Below are positions 20,434 to 29,578 of a stretch of DNA of 56,658 bases, piece after piece. This DNA comes from Dehalococcoides sp. JdFR-56. GTDB lineage: Bacteria; Chloroflexota; Dehalococcoidia; Dehalococcoidales; RBG-16-60-22. The notes beneath the pieces were generated by a model. The model was not told the DNA's origin. It was given only the letters and a program-made list of their open reading frames with translations, and did no database searches. The translations under genes were made by a program, and so were the position numbers. The first letter of the stretch is position 1. Each line of letters starts with the position of its first letter. The stretch spans positions 1 through 56,658 of the forward strand of contig MTNR01000001.1 in NCBI GenBank assembly GCA_002011495.1, in the 5' to 3' direction.

Positions 20434-21777
20434 ATGGCTTCAGCAAACATCGCCGAGCAATACAAACAGGCCCGCCCAGGCTCGCTAAAGCTGCACGAGC
20501 GGGCGGAGCGGCTGTTTCCGGCAGACGGGGCAACCCACGGCGCCCGTGTTCTTGACCCCTTCCGGCCCTACATCACGCACGCCAAGGGGTCAAAGAAATG
20601 GGATGTTGACGGTAATGAGTACATTGACTACGGGATGGGACACGGCGCCCTCATACTGGGACACGGCCATCCGGCGATAGTCCAGGCGATACAGGAGCAG
20701 ACGGCGAAAGGCCTGCATTACAGTGAGAACCAGCCCCTGGAAGTTGAATGGGGAGAGCTCATCAGCCAGATGATGCCTGTGGCCGAGCGGATTGAGGTGT
20801 GCGCCTCCGGGCAGGAAGGCAACCTGATGGCTATCCGGATAGCGCGGACCTTCACCGGAAGAAAGAAAATCATCCGCTTTGAGGAGAACTTCCATGGCTG
20901 GGCGGGTGAGGTGGCACCAGAGGGCTCCGCCGGGGTCACCATGCCGGAGGTCACCTTCCTCCCCATGAATGATATCGCCGTCGTGGAGAAGGAGCTGGCT
21001 AGCAGGGAATACGCCCTGGTCATGATTGAGGGCGGCGGCGCCCACATGGCCGGGCAGATACCCTGGGAATATGACTTCATCCGCGAGCTTCCCCTAGTCA
21101 CCAAGAAGTACGGGACGCTTCTCCTCATTGATGAGGTGGTCACCGGCTTCCGCGAGTCCCGTGGTGGCTGGCAGGAACTGGTGGGGGTCAAGCCTGATTT
21201 AACCACGCTGGGCAAATGTGTCGGTGGGGGTATCCCGGTGGGGGCGGTGGTGGGCCGGGCTGATGTCATGGAGGTGCTGGACCCCAAACGCCCAGCGGAG
21301 AAGCGCATCAGGCACACCGGGACCTGGAACGCCAATCCGATTCAGTGCGCCGCCGGCATTGCCGCCTGCAAGCTGTACTTGAACGGTGAGCCGCAGAAGA
21401 AAGCGGCTGAGATCGGCGCTTATCTCCGCGAGCAGGGAAATAAAATGCTCAAAGAGAAAAAGATAAGCGGGCGTCTCTATGGCCGCACCATCATCCACCT
21501 CTACCTTGGGCCAATAGAATATGAGCCCTCTGACCCCGCCTTCCCGCCGACAAGGAGCCTGGCGCAGATCATTAATCCGGCCATGATTCCGATAAAGAAT
21601 GAGCTGTGTCTGCGGCTGCTGGAGCGCGGGATAGCCACCATGGGGGCTAGGTTCTTCGTCATGTCAGCGGCGCACACCAGAGAGGATGTTGACCGGACGG
21701 TGGCGGCGCTAGCTTCATCACTGGATGAGATGATGGCCACCGGAGCGCTCAAGGAGAGCTTGGCCGGGGTTAAGTAA
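20434..21777 (+). CDS. Class III aminotransferase (glutamate-1-semialdehyde aminomutase-like)
   Basis: LLIDEVVTGFRESRGGWQELVGVKPDLTTLGKCVGGGIPVGAVVG; HTGTWNANPIQCAAG. Confidence 0.92.
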   Translation: MASANIAEQYKQARPGSLKLHERAERLFPADGATHGARVLDPFRPYITHAKGSKKWDVDGNEYIDYGMGHGALILGHGHPAIVQAIQEQTAKGLHYSENQPLEVEWGELISQMMPVAERIEVCASGQEGNLMAIRIARTFTGRKKIIRFEENFHGWAGEVAPEGSAGVTMPEVTFLPMNDIAVVEKELASREYALVMIEGGGAHMAGQIPWEYDFIRELPLVTKKYGTLLLIDEVVTGFRESRGGWQELVGVKPDLTTLGKCVGGGIPVGAVVGRADVMEVLDPKRPAEKRIRHTGTWNANPIQCAAGIAACKLYLNGEPQKKAAEIGAYLREQGNKMLKEKKISGRLYGRTIIHLYLGPIEYEPSDPAFPPTRSLAQIINPAMIPIKNELCLRLLERGIATMGARFFVMSAAHTREDVDRTVAALASSLDEMMATGALKESLAGVK

Positions 21778-21786
21778 ACCGCCTGA

Positions 21787-21816
21787 GGGAAAATACGGGA
21801 CGCTTGGCATTTTCCC
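21787..21816. terminator. Hairpin between convergent aminotransferase and YeiH-family genes
   Basis: GGGAAAAT...ATTTTCCC perfect 8-bp stem with 14-nt loop in a convergent intergenic region. Confidence 0.5.
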
Positions 21817-21851
21817 GGGGAGATGTTTTCAGCCCCTGCGGCGCCAGCCGG

Positions 21852-23321
21852 TCATGGCGTGGCCAGTGGCGGCACCATGCCGTGGTGGAAGAGCCAGGCT
21901 ATGCCCCAGCCGATGGGTATGATGATGACGACGAGGATCAGGCCATAGGCGAGTGCCAGCCTCCCCATCCCCTCCTTGGCTAACTCGCGGAAGTTGGTGA
22001 CTAGCCCGATGCTGGTGAAGGTCAGCATGAAGAAGAGGTGGCGCATCGCCCCCTCCACGGGCTTCAGCCCCCACTCCAGGCTCTGCGGGGAGATCACGCC
22101 GGAGAGCCCGAGGCCCATGACGACAAACCAGGCGATGAAATAGCCGATAACAAACTTGGGAAACCTCCACCAGATCTCCATCTTTTCCACCTTCTCGCCC
22201 GGCCTCTTCTCCACGTGGTAGACCCATATCACCGCCAGCAGAAACGCCCATATGCCGATGAACATATCGATCCAGATTTTGGTCATTATCGCCGCGGAGA
22301 GAATCCACCCCGCCTCCCAGAACACCCCCATGCCGGCGGCCCGGTTCCTCATGAGCTCATCGGTTATGGCTCCGGCGGCGGCATCCGCGCCATCGGTCTT
22401 CACGGTGAGGCCAAGGCTGGCCCCGGCGGCTATGGGTTCGTTGAACCACGGGCTGTAGGTCAGTACCGAAGGCAGAATGAGAAGCTCAAAGACGGCGAAG
22501 ACCACCACCAGGGCCGATATCATAATGGGCACGATGGCCCTCGCCCTGATGGCGCTGCCAGTGGCTATCGCCGCCGAGACTCCGCAGATGGAGATGCCTG
22601 AAGCCAGCGTCGCCGCCCATTCCCGGGTCAGCTTGAAGACTTTGCGGCAGAAGGTGTAGGCCAGTGGCCAGAAGATGAGGTAGGCGGCGATGGTGGCCGA
22701 GGCTCCCGCCACCAATAGCTCCATGGTAAACCCGGTCGCCTCTATGGCCTTCAAGCCCAGCTTGGTGCCCAGGGCGACGATGGCGATCTTGATGAACCAC
22801 TCCGGCCTCGCCGCCGTCTTGAGAAATTCCCGGAATCTCTTGGGAGCCAGGTTCCCTATAATCAGGCCCACCAGCAGCGCCACAATATAATGGGCCCCGC
22901 CTATGGACAAGCTCCAGCCGATGCCATACTTTTCCCGGTCAACCGCGGTCCCCTGGACATAGGCATTCCGGGAGAGGATGTAGAGCACGGCGGTAAGCCA
23001 GAAGATCACCGTCCAGGCCAGAAAATACCTGCGGACGTCCCACCTCATTATCCTGGCGCCCAAGCAGGTGACCACGGAGAAAATGAGATAAGAGAGGATG
23101 AGGGATGCCCACCCGCTCACTAGCTCGGGATGCGCAGCTCGGAGGGCCTTACCTATGTCTACCCACTTGGGGAAGGCCACCGCCCAGCCGGTGAGGTCAA
23201 ACCCAGCTACGGCGCCGATAAGGCCAATGGCCACAAGGAAAAGGCCGATCCACAGCGCCCACCAGTCTTCGCTGCTGCGTGCTCCTTTAAACCATTTGGC
23301 AAGGCTCATCTCTCTCCTCAC
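21852..23321 (-). CDS. YeiH-family (putative sulfate exporter family) membrane protein
   Basis: Multi-pass protein; IVALLVGLIIGNLAPKRFREFL, WFIKIAIVALGTKLGL, SGISICGVSAAIATGSAIRA. Confidence 0.8.
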   Translation of the reverse strand: MRREMSLAKWFKGARSSEDWWALWIGLFLVAIGLIGAVAGFDLTGWAVAFPKWVDIGKALRAAHPELVSGWASLILSYLIFSVVTCLGARIMRWDVRRYFLAWTVIFWLTAVLYILSRNAYVQGTAVDREKYGIGWSLSIGGAHYIVALLVGLIIGNLAPKRFREFLKTAARPEWFIKIAIVALGTKLGLKAIEATGFTMELLVAGASATIAAYLIFWPLAYTFCRKVFKLTREWAATLASGISICGVSAAIATGSAIRARAIVPIMISALVVVFAVFELLILPSVLTYSPWFNEPIAAGASLGLTVKTDGADAAAGAITDELMRNRAAGMGVFWEAGWILSAAIMTKIWIDMFIGIWAFLLAVIWVYHVEKRPGEKVEKMEIWWRFPKFVIGYFIAWFVVMGLGLSGVISPQSLEWGLKPVEGAMRHLFFMLTFTSIGLVTNFRELAKEGMGRLALAYGLILVVIIIPIGWGIAWLFHHGMVPPLATP

Positions 23322-23330
23322 TACGAGGGA

Positions 23331-23474
23331 TTAGAGTATGAAGATGTTCACCAAGGCCCCCAAGATCACCAGCGCGATTAAGCCGGCGATAATCGACCAC
23401 CTGACCAGGCCTGCCTCCCACCCCTCCCAGGGTTCCGCTTCTGCACTGACTTCGTTTTTCTTCTCCTCTGCCAT
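23331..23474 (-). CDS. 47-aa single-TM small protein in sulfur operon (not in ORF track)
   Basis: ATG...TAA encodes MAEEKKNEVSAEAEPWEGWEAGLVRWSIIAGLIALVILGALVNIFIL; fits the TusA-YeiH intergenic space. Confidence 0.65.
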   Translation of the reverse strand: MAEEKKNEVSAEAEPWEGWEAGLVRWSIIAGLIALVILGALVNIFIL

Positions 23475-23511
23475 TAAAGCTCCTCCTCTTTCAGGGCGGC
23501 TACTGCCAAAA

Positions 23512-23739
23512 CTACTCTCTGGTCACCGTGAGGATAAACCGGCTCTCGCCCTCCTGCTTGAAGTCCGGCTTCATGCCCCTTCCTTTTAGCTCCTGCACCA
23601 CGCTTTTCACCGATTCCATATCGCCCAGTATTATTCTCACCGTGTCCCCAGCGGCAAGATTATTTATCGCCTCGGTCGCCCTCAGCTTGGATAGGGGGCA
23701 GATGAGATCGGATACATCACATTCGTAGCTCGCGCTCAT
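23512..23739 (-). CDS. TusA-family sulfurtransferase
   Basis: DVSDLICPLSKLRATEAINNLAAGDTVRIILGD, with CPxxKxRA-like motif. Confidence 0.9.
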   Translation of the reverse strand: MSASYECDVSDLICPLSKLRATEAINNLAAGDTVRIILGDMESVKSVVQELKGRGMKPDFKQEGESRFILTVTRE

Positions 23740-24752
23740 TTTCTGTCCTCAAACCGGCTTTCTTCCGCTTTTCCCTCCAGGTAGTCACGGTAGAAGCTGG
23801 TGTATTTAAAGGCATCATCCGGCGAGATGACCACGGCCAGGCCCTGGTGCGAGCGGGCGTAATTCAGGGCGGCATGGAGTATGGCCCCCGTGGTGGGGCC
23901 AGCGGGAATGCCCTCGCGCCTGGCCAGCTCAACCGCGGTCTGGTAGGCCTCCTCGTCAGACACTTCCACGGTGTCATCGATCACCGAGCTATCCAGAATC
24001 TTGGGTATGTACTCCGGAGCTAGTCCCTTAAGCCTCTTCATCCCCGGTAGTCTATGCTCAGATGCGGCGGGCTCCACACCAATCACCTTTATCTCTGGAT
24101 TCTGCTCCTTGAGGTATCTTCCCGCCCCAACGATGGTGCCACAGGTGCCCAGGCCGGCAAAGAAGTAGCTTATTTCGCCATGTGTCTGTCTCCATATCTC
24201 CGGCCCCGTGGTGCAGTAGTGCGCCTGGACGTTGAGCTCGTTTTCGTACTGGTTCGGGCTGACATACTTATCTCTGGTGGCCGGGCTCCTTACCAGGGCG
24301 TCAACCAGCCCCCTGGCTCCCTCGGAGGGGAAGCGGGGGCAGAGGGAATCATCAGCCTCCCACACCTTTTTGGCGCCGAGGAACCTCAGCATCACCTTCT
24401 TCTCCTCGGGTATCCGCTGAGGAACGGCCACCTCCACCGCCAGCCCCCAGGCGTTGGCCAGGCAAACTAGGGCGATGCCGGTGTTGCCTGAAGATGGTTC
24501 CACCACCGTTCTCTCGCCCACCTCAAGCTCTTTCAGCATCTGGTAAGCGATCCTGTCTTTCACCGAACCAAAGGGATTGTATCTCTCCAGTTTGAGGTAA
24601 ATCTGAAAATCCCGGCTCTCGGTTATCCGGTTCAGCCTCACCAGCGGCGTCGGGTTCTCCGGACCAGCCACAAGCTCGGTTATGTCAGCGTAAACCCGGA
24701 GCACATGGTCCGGCTTCTTCCCCACATGCTCCTTCTCTATTCTAGCTTCCAT
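23736..24752 (-). CDS. PLP-dependent cysteine synthase family protein
   Basis: NPTPLVRLNRITE, YLKLERYNPFGSVKDRIAYQML, EPSSGNTGIALVC. Confidence 0.93.
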   Translation of the reverse strand: MEARIEKEHVGKKPDHVLRVYADITELVAGPENPTPLVRLNRITESRDFQIYLKLERYNPFGSVKDRIAYQMLKELEVGERTVVEPSSGNTGIALVCLANAWGLAVEVAVPQRIPEEKKVMLRFLGAKKVWEADDSLCPRFPSEGARGLVDALVRSPATRDKYVSPNQYENELNVQAHYCTTGPEIWRQTHGEISYFFAGLGTCGTIVGAGRYLKEQNPEIKVIGVEPAASEHRLPGMKRLKGLAPEYIPKILDSSVIDDTVEVSDEEAYQTAVELARREGIPAGPTTGAILHAALNYARSHQGLAVVISPDDAFKYTSFYRDYLEGKAEESRFEDRK

Positions 24753-24788
24753 ACTCCTTGGTGCTCCCTTCGCCCTGGTGAGCTTCCA

Positions 24789-25745
24789 TCAGGGATAAAG
24801 GTTACCCCCAATCCAGTATCTTCTTCTCTCCTCTGGCCTCTCAATAACCTCCAGGTTGAGGGGTTTGACCACCTCTTCCAGATATTTCTTCAGACCGAGG
24901 CGCCCAATGGTGGCCCCGATCCTCTCTCTACCTTCAGCATTCGCCTGGTACCAGGCAAGGGTCTTCTCAATGAGAGGGAAACATTCCTCGTCCGAGACGA
25001 ACTTGGCTACCTCATAGGAGAGGAGGGGATGCTTGCCGTGCTTACCCCCTACTCTAGCCAGCCAGCCCTTCCTCGCCTCCACCATGGCCTCCACCGGGCA
25101 GACCTTGATGCAATCCCCGCAATAGATGCACTTGCTGTCATCCCTCATCGGCAGCTCATTTACCATGGTGAGCGCTTTCTCCTCACAGTTGGCGGCGCAG
25201 AGCCCACAGCCATTGCACAGCTCCTCCATTAGCCTAGGCTCCACCATTCCCTGAAAGCCTAGGTCTGCGTCCCTCGCTCCAGGGCAATCAATGGGACAGC
25301 CGGCGAAGGTTATCTTGAACTTATGATGCCCGGTGGCGGTGCCAAAAAAGCGCTTGTCCACCTCAAGACACATGGTCTGAGAGTCGGTGAGGCCATTGGG
25401 GTTATAGGTGCACCCGGCACAAGCGGTGGGCACCCTGACCCGAGGGCCACAGGAGGCGACCGCCCAATCCACCTGCTTCAGCTCGGCGGTAACCGCCTCA
25501 AAATGCTGGTAGTGCACGTAAGGGATCTCAATTGACTGGCGAACTGAGGTGTGAACCTCCCCGCGCCCGTATTTCTCAGCAATCTCGGCGGCTTTGCGCA
25601 GCTGCCGCGAGCTCAGCTTTCCCGCGGGACAGCGAAGCCTCACGGTGAAAAGGTTCTCCTGGGTCTGCTTGATGAAGCCCCCGCTTTTCAGCTCAGCAAG
25701 GTCCACCTTCAGCTGCCGAGCTTCCCGTCTAAGCCTGGCGTCCAT
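24789..25745 (-). CDS. Siroheme sulfite/nitrite reductase-like protein with two [4Fe-4S] ferredoxin motifs
   Basis: VPTACAGCTYNPNGL, FAGCPIDCPGARDADLG, CNGCGLCAANCEEKA, CIYCGDCIKVCPVEA. Confidence 0.88.
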   Translation of the reverse strand: MDARLRREARQLKVDLAELKSGGFIKQTQENLFTVRLRCPAGKLSSRQLRKAAEIAEKYGRGEVHTSVRQSIEIPYVHYQHFEAVTAELKQVDWAVASCGPRVRVPTACAGCTYNPNGLTDSQTMCLEVDKRFFGTATGHHKFKITFAGCPIDCPGARDADLGFQGMVEPRLMEELCNGCGLCAANCEEKALTMVNELPMRDDSKCIYCGDCIKVCPVEAMVEARKGWLARVGGKHGKHPLLSYEVAKFVSDEECFPLIEKTLAWYQANAEGRERIGATIGRLGLKKYLEEVVKPLNLEVIERPEERRRYWIGGNLYP

Positions 25746-25800
25746 TTCTCCCCCTTATTTTCTTGAAATTAACAGTAAGCCTACCCGAACCGGTCTAAAT

Positions 25801-26244
25801 TTATATGTAGTACATGACGGCCTCGGCCTGCTCCTTCTGTTTCTGCCTCTCCATCAGGTCGCGAAGGGTGATACCATCCAAGACCCCGCTTATCATCGCC
25901 CCCAGCTCGCTCCACACCTCACGCGTGGCGCAGGATGGGGAGCGCCCACATACCTCTGGATTATCGATGCACTCCATAAGAGCCGATGAGCCCTCAATGA
26001 GCTGCATCACCTCGCTCAGCTTGATTTCCTCGGGAGGCCGGGCCAGCGAGATGCCACCCTTGGTGCCTCGGGCGCTGCGCACTATCCTTCCCGCCAAGAG
26101 CGGCCGGATGAGCTGCTCAAGATAGCGCAGCGGGATCTGCTGCCGCTGCGCTATCTCCCGCAACAAAGTCCGCTCCTCACCGCCATAAAGGGCGAGGTCC
26201 AAGAGCGCCCTGGTGACATACTCTAGCTTGGTGGAAAGTTTCAT
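25801..26244 (-). CDS. Rrf2-family regulator with three-Cys cluster (IscR-like)
   Basis: MKLSTKLEYVTRALLDLALYGG...IPLRYLEQLIRPLLAGRIVRSARGTKGGISLARPPEEI; CIDNPEVCGRSPSC. Confidence 0.92.
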   Translation of the reverse strand: MKLSTKLEYVTRALLDLALYGGEERTLLREIAQRQQIPLRYLEQLIRPLLAGRIVRSARGTKGGISLARPPEEIKLSEVMQLIEGSSALMECIDNPEVCGRSPSCATREVWSELGAMISGVLDGITLRDLMERQKQKEQAEAVMYYI

Positions 26245-26289
26245 CTCGGGCTATTGTGGACTAAGTTGATAAAGATACTGTACAATTCC

Positions 26290-26318
26290 ATTCTAGGCGG
26301 TCAGCGGCGGGTTGTCAA
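26290..26318 (-). promoter_or_regulatory. Predicted promoter of Rrf2/sulfur operon
   Basis: Minus strand TTGACA-N17-TAGAAT. Confidence 0.7.
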
Positions 26319-26402
26319 TAACCTTAAGGCACCACTTTGAGGGGGAATATTGCTAGGCGTGCTGGGGAGCGGGAAAAGGTAGCTACTTAAAGACCGGCTG
26401 GC

Positions 26403-26978
26403 TTAATCGGCGCAGTCCAGGATGAACCCGGTCTCGTCACAGCAGAAATACTTGGGACAGCGGATGCATTCGCCCCACACCTTGGAGGGGAGCTCCTCCT
26501 TCCGCTTGGGTTTAAAACCAAGCTTCTCAAAAATCCCTCCCATTGTGGAGAAGGCGAACACCTTCTTGATCCCGACCTTGCGGCCCTCTCCCACCAAATA
26601 TCGGACGATCTGCGATGCCAAGCCACGGTGCTGAAACTGGGGATGGGTGGCCAGCGAACGAATCTCAGCGATATCCTCCCAGAGCACGTGAAGGCTTCCG
26701 CAGGCCACAATCCTTGGCGGCGCCCTCCCCACATCCGCCTCCACCACCACAAAATCCCTTATGTTCTCATAGAGGTATTCTGGCCCCCTCGGCAGCATCA
26801 GGTTGGAGCTGGCGTAACTATTGACCAGCGCCAGAATCTCCTCCACATCGGAAACGCGGGCCCGCCTTAAAGTCAAGCCACCCGAGTGAAGTCCCTTCAA
26901 GTCCTCCTCCCCAAAACCAGCCTCCAGCTGGTATCTTCGCTCTGCATACTTGTGGTGCAAGCAAACATCCTCCGGCAA
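26403..26978 (-). CDS. GNAT N-acetyltransferase, N-acetylglutamate-synthase-like
   Basis: LTLRRARVSDVEEILALVNSYASSNLMLPRGPEYLYENIRDFVVVEADVG; HPQFQHRGLASQIVRYLV; CIRCPKYFCCDE. Confidence 0.82.
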   Translation of the reverse strand: MPEDVCLHHKYAERRYQLEAGFGEEDLKGLHSGGLTLRRARVSDVEEILALVNSYASSNLMLPRGPEYLYENIRDFVVVEADVGRAPPRIVACGSLHVLWEDIAEIRSLATHPQFQHRGLASQIVRYLVGEGRKVGIKKVFAFSTMGGIFEKLGFKPKRKEELPSKVWGECIRCPKYFCCDETGFILDCAD

Positions 26979-27123
26979 AACCCAGACCGATTTAAAAAGG
27001 TGCCTAAATCGTCAGCGATGGCACCGGGTCTTGATAATGCTATACAATAATGTAATACAATGGTATTGTCAAATAACCTATATTTTGTCCTATTTTCTCC
27101 CTAGTTCTAGGAAGGAGTGCACC

Positions 27124-27897
27124 GTGAAGGATGAGATAGAAGGCGTCATCTTTGATCTGGACGGGGTGCTTGAGTTCCAGGGGAAAGCCTATCCTGGAGC
27201 CATCGAGCTCCTCAATCTACTACGCAGCCGAGGGATTCCCATCCGGGTCCTCTCCAACAGCACCCTAAAAAGCAGGCGCTCATGTGCCGAGAAGCTGAAG
27301 AGCAAGGGCTTCAACATCCAGGAGCATGAGGTGGTCACCGCTTCCTTCGCCACGGCTCGATATCTGGAGACCCTTAATCCCAGGTCTTGTTGGGTGATGC
27401 TCAAGAGGGAGGGGCTGGAGGAATTTAGCGGTTTTCGGCATGATCCGGATGACCCCGAATATATCGTTCTCGGGGATTTTCGCGAGGACTTCAATTTTCA
27501 GAACTTAAACAAAGCGCTCCGGCTCCTGTGCAAGGGCGCCAAACTGATCGTCATGATCACAGAAACCGTGGACAGCAGCCTGGGGGAGATGGAGCTGACG
27601 GTGGGGGCATACGGGAAAATGCTCGAGGATGCCGCCGGCATCAAGGCCACCTACATCGGCAAGCCGAACCGTTATATCTTCGATATCACCCTGGATACCA
27701 TGGGGAACATCGAGAGAAGCCGAATCCTCATGGTGGGAGATAGGCTGGCCACCGACATCCTGGGGGCAAAGAACGCTGGCCTCAAGACAGCGCTGGTAAA
27801 GACCGGAGAGTTCCGGGAAAGCGACCTGGAGTCCCCGGTCGCCCTCCCGGACTATATCTTTGACTCGGTCGGCGAGGTCGCCAAACTCTTTCGCTGA
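27124..27897 (+). CDS. HAD-IIA family hydrolase (GTG start)
   Basis: VKDEIEGVIFDLDGVLEFQGKAYPGAIELLNLLRSRGIPIRVLSNS; ILMVGDRLATDILGAKNAGLKTALVKTG. Track start at 26950 overlaps the divergent GNAT gene. Confidence 0.9.
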   Translation: MKDEIEGVIFDLDGVLEFQGKAYPGAIELLNLLRSRGIPIRVLSNSTLKSRRSCAEKLKSKGFNIQEHEVVTASFATARYLETLNPRSCWVMLKREGLEEFSGFRHDPDDPEYIVLGDFREDFNFQNLNKALRLLCKGAKLIVMITETVDSSLGEMELTVGAYGKMLEDAAGIKATYIGKPNRYIFDITLDTMGNIERSRILMVGDRLATDILGAKNAGLKTALVKTGEFRESDLESPVALPDYIFDSVGEVAKLFR

Positions 27898-27936
27898 TAA
27901 ACCCGGGCTCAAGGCCGCGGTGCTGCGCACTACCCT

Positions 27937-28938
27937 CTACTGACCTAGCGTTGCCACCATCACCGCCTTGATGGAGTGACAGCGGTTCTCCGCCTGGTCA
28001 AAGACGATTGATGCCTCCGATTCAAAAACATCCTCGGTGACTTCCATGCTCTCCAGGCCGAACTTCTGATAGACCTGCTCGCCGATGGTCGTCTCCCGAT
28101 TGTGGAAGGCGGGCAGGCAGTGCATAAACTTCACCTCAGGGTTACCGGTCATCTCCAGCACCTTTTGGTTCACCTGATACGGCTTAAGTAATTCGATTCT
28201 CTCCTTCCAGACGTCCTCCCCCTCACCCATGGATACCCAGACATCCGTGTAAAGAAAATCGCAATCCTTCACCCCCTCCGCCACGTTGTCCGTTATCTTG
28301 ATGCGGGCGCCGGTTTGCCTGGCGATCTCCTCCGCCTTCTGCACCAGCTCCCGCTGTGGCTGCAAGCTCTTGGGCGCCACGGAGCGGAAATCCATGCCCA
28401 TCTTGGCCATGCCGATAAGCAAGGAGTTACCCATGTTGAACCGCGCGTCTCCCAGATAGGCAACCTTCACCTCGCTCAATGGCTTGGGGGTATGCTCCAT
28501 TATGGTAAAAATGTCAGCAAGCACCTGGGTAGGGTGGAACTCGTTGGTAAGACCATTCCAAACAGGGACATTGGAATACTCGGCAAGGGCCTCCACGATC
28601 TCCTGGCCAAAGCCGCGGTAGCCAATCCCATCATACATCCTGCCCAGCACGCGGGCGGTATCCTTCATAGACTCCTTCTTCCCCAGCTGGGAAGCTGATG
28701 GGTCAAGGTAGGTTACCTTCGCTCCCTGGTCATAGGCGGCGGTTTCAAAAGCACACCTGGTTCTGGTGGAGGGCTTCTCAAAAACCAAGACAATGTTTTT
28801 ACCTACCATTCTCGGCTGCTCAGTGCCGGCATACTTCGCCCGCTTGAGCTCTGCAGTGAGGTCAAGCAAAAAGCGTATCTCCCCGGGGGAGAAGTCCAGC
28901 AGCTTCAAAAAGCTTCTGTTTCTGAGATTATAAGCCAT
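27937..28938 (-). CDS. Ornithine carbamoyltransferase
   Basis: [71 protein letters not shown]. Confidence 0.95.
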   Translation of the reverse strand: MAYNLRNRSFLKLLDFSPGEIRFLLDLTAELKRAKYAGTEQPRMVGKNIVLVFEKPSTRTRCAFETAAYDQGAKVTYLDPSASQLGKKESMKDTARVLGRMYDGIGYRGFGQEIVEALAEYSNVPVWNGLTNEFHPTQVLADIFTIMEHTPKPLSEVKVAYLGDARFNMGNSLLIGMAKMGMDFRSVAPKSLQPQRELVQKAEEIARQTGARIKITDNVAEGVKDCDFLYTDVWVSMGEGEDVWKERIELLKPYQVNQKVLEMTGNPEVKFMHCLPAFHNRETTIGEQVYQKFGLESMEVTEDVFESEASIVFDQAENRCHSIKAVMVATLGQ

Positions 28939-29184
28939 CTTGCACCTCCTGATTTTTTAGTTTTGATTTGCTTTTTCCAGCCGAAAATCAAGACAGCGAT
29001 TTTTACTTCAGCCCCTCGCCTGGGCATTTCCGGGAAATTAAAGCTTTATTATCGCCACAAGCCAAAGCAAATGTCAAGCGGTCTAAACCCCTAAATTCCC
29101 AAAATTGGGCAGATATCAACCAGATTAGTCCCCAAATCTCGCAATTTCAAGCTAATTTTTCACAAAAATGGGGTTTTTACCCTC

Positions 29185-29214
29185 TTGACAAAGGCCAAAA
29201 GTGCATTTTAAAAT
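29185..29214 (+). promoter_or_regulatory. Predicted promoter upstream of cPGS-like gene
   Basis: TTGACA-N18-TAAAAT; implies a leader of about 360 nt. Confidence 0.5.
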
Positions 29215-29285
29215 GGGTTGCCGTATTTTTTTTTCAAGGGTGGAGACAGGGTGGGGGTTTTTGATTTGTTTTTAAATTCAAAAAT

Positions 29286-29345
29286 GGTGGGCGTGAAGCC
29301 GATTAGTCGGCTAGGGCCACGCTAAAGGGCAAAGATGCTGCCACC
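29286..29345 (+). ncRNA. Candidate structured leader RNA of unidentified class
   Basis: Nested stems GGTGG/CCACC, GCGTG/CACGC and AGCCGA-TTAG-TCGGCT. Confidence 0.35.
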
Positions 29346-29487
29346 GGAAAGAATAGTGAAAAACAGCGATAACGACCCAAGACCGTGGAAAGGGATGGCC
29401 AAGATCAGGTCACCAAACGATATAGATGCGGATGTCTCCCATCTTGTCATCTTGTAACCTAAATTTAACCGGCTCGACATATTCAGG

Positions 29488-29538
29488 AAACAATTATTGT
29501 TTAAACTGAAGAGGTTCTAATATTGAACCCCAGTTTAA
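29488..29538 (+). promoter_or_regulatory. Overlapping operator-like palindrome and composite hairpin upstream of cPGS-like gene
   Basis: AAACAAT-T-ATTGTTT (29488-29502) then TTAAACTG-aaga-GGTTC-taatatt-GAACC-c-CAGTTTAA (29501-29538). Confidence 0.55.
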
Positions 29539-29578
29539 GCAACAAAGCGCCAAAACAAAAGCAGAGGGATAAGCAGGT

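Noticed and set aside
26950-27123. N-terminal extension of the HAD-IIA ORF
   Set aside because: Overlaps the divergent GNAT start and promoter-like region; GTG 27124 begins the conserved domain.
29318-29345. Similarity of CACGCTAAAGGGCAAA to the start of the GEMM (cyclic-di-GMP-I) riboswitch
   Set aside because: The expected downstream GAAA tetraloop arrangement, GACGCAAAGCC and the second stem are not found, so the class call is not supported.
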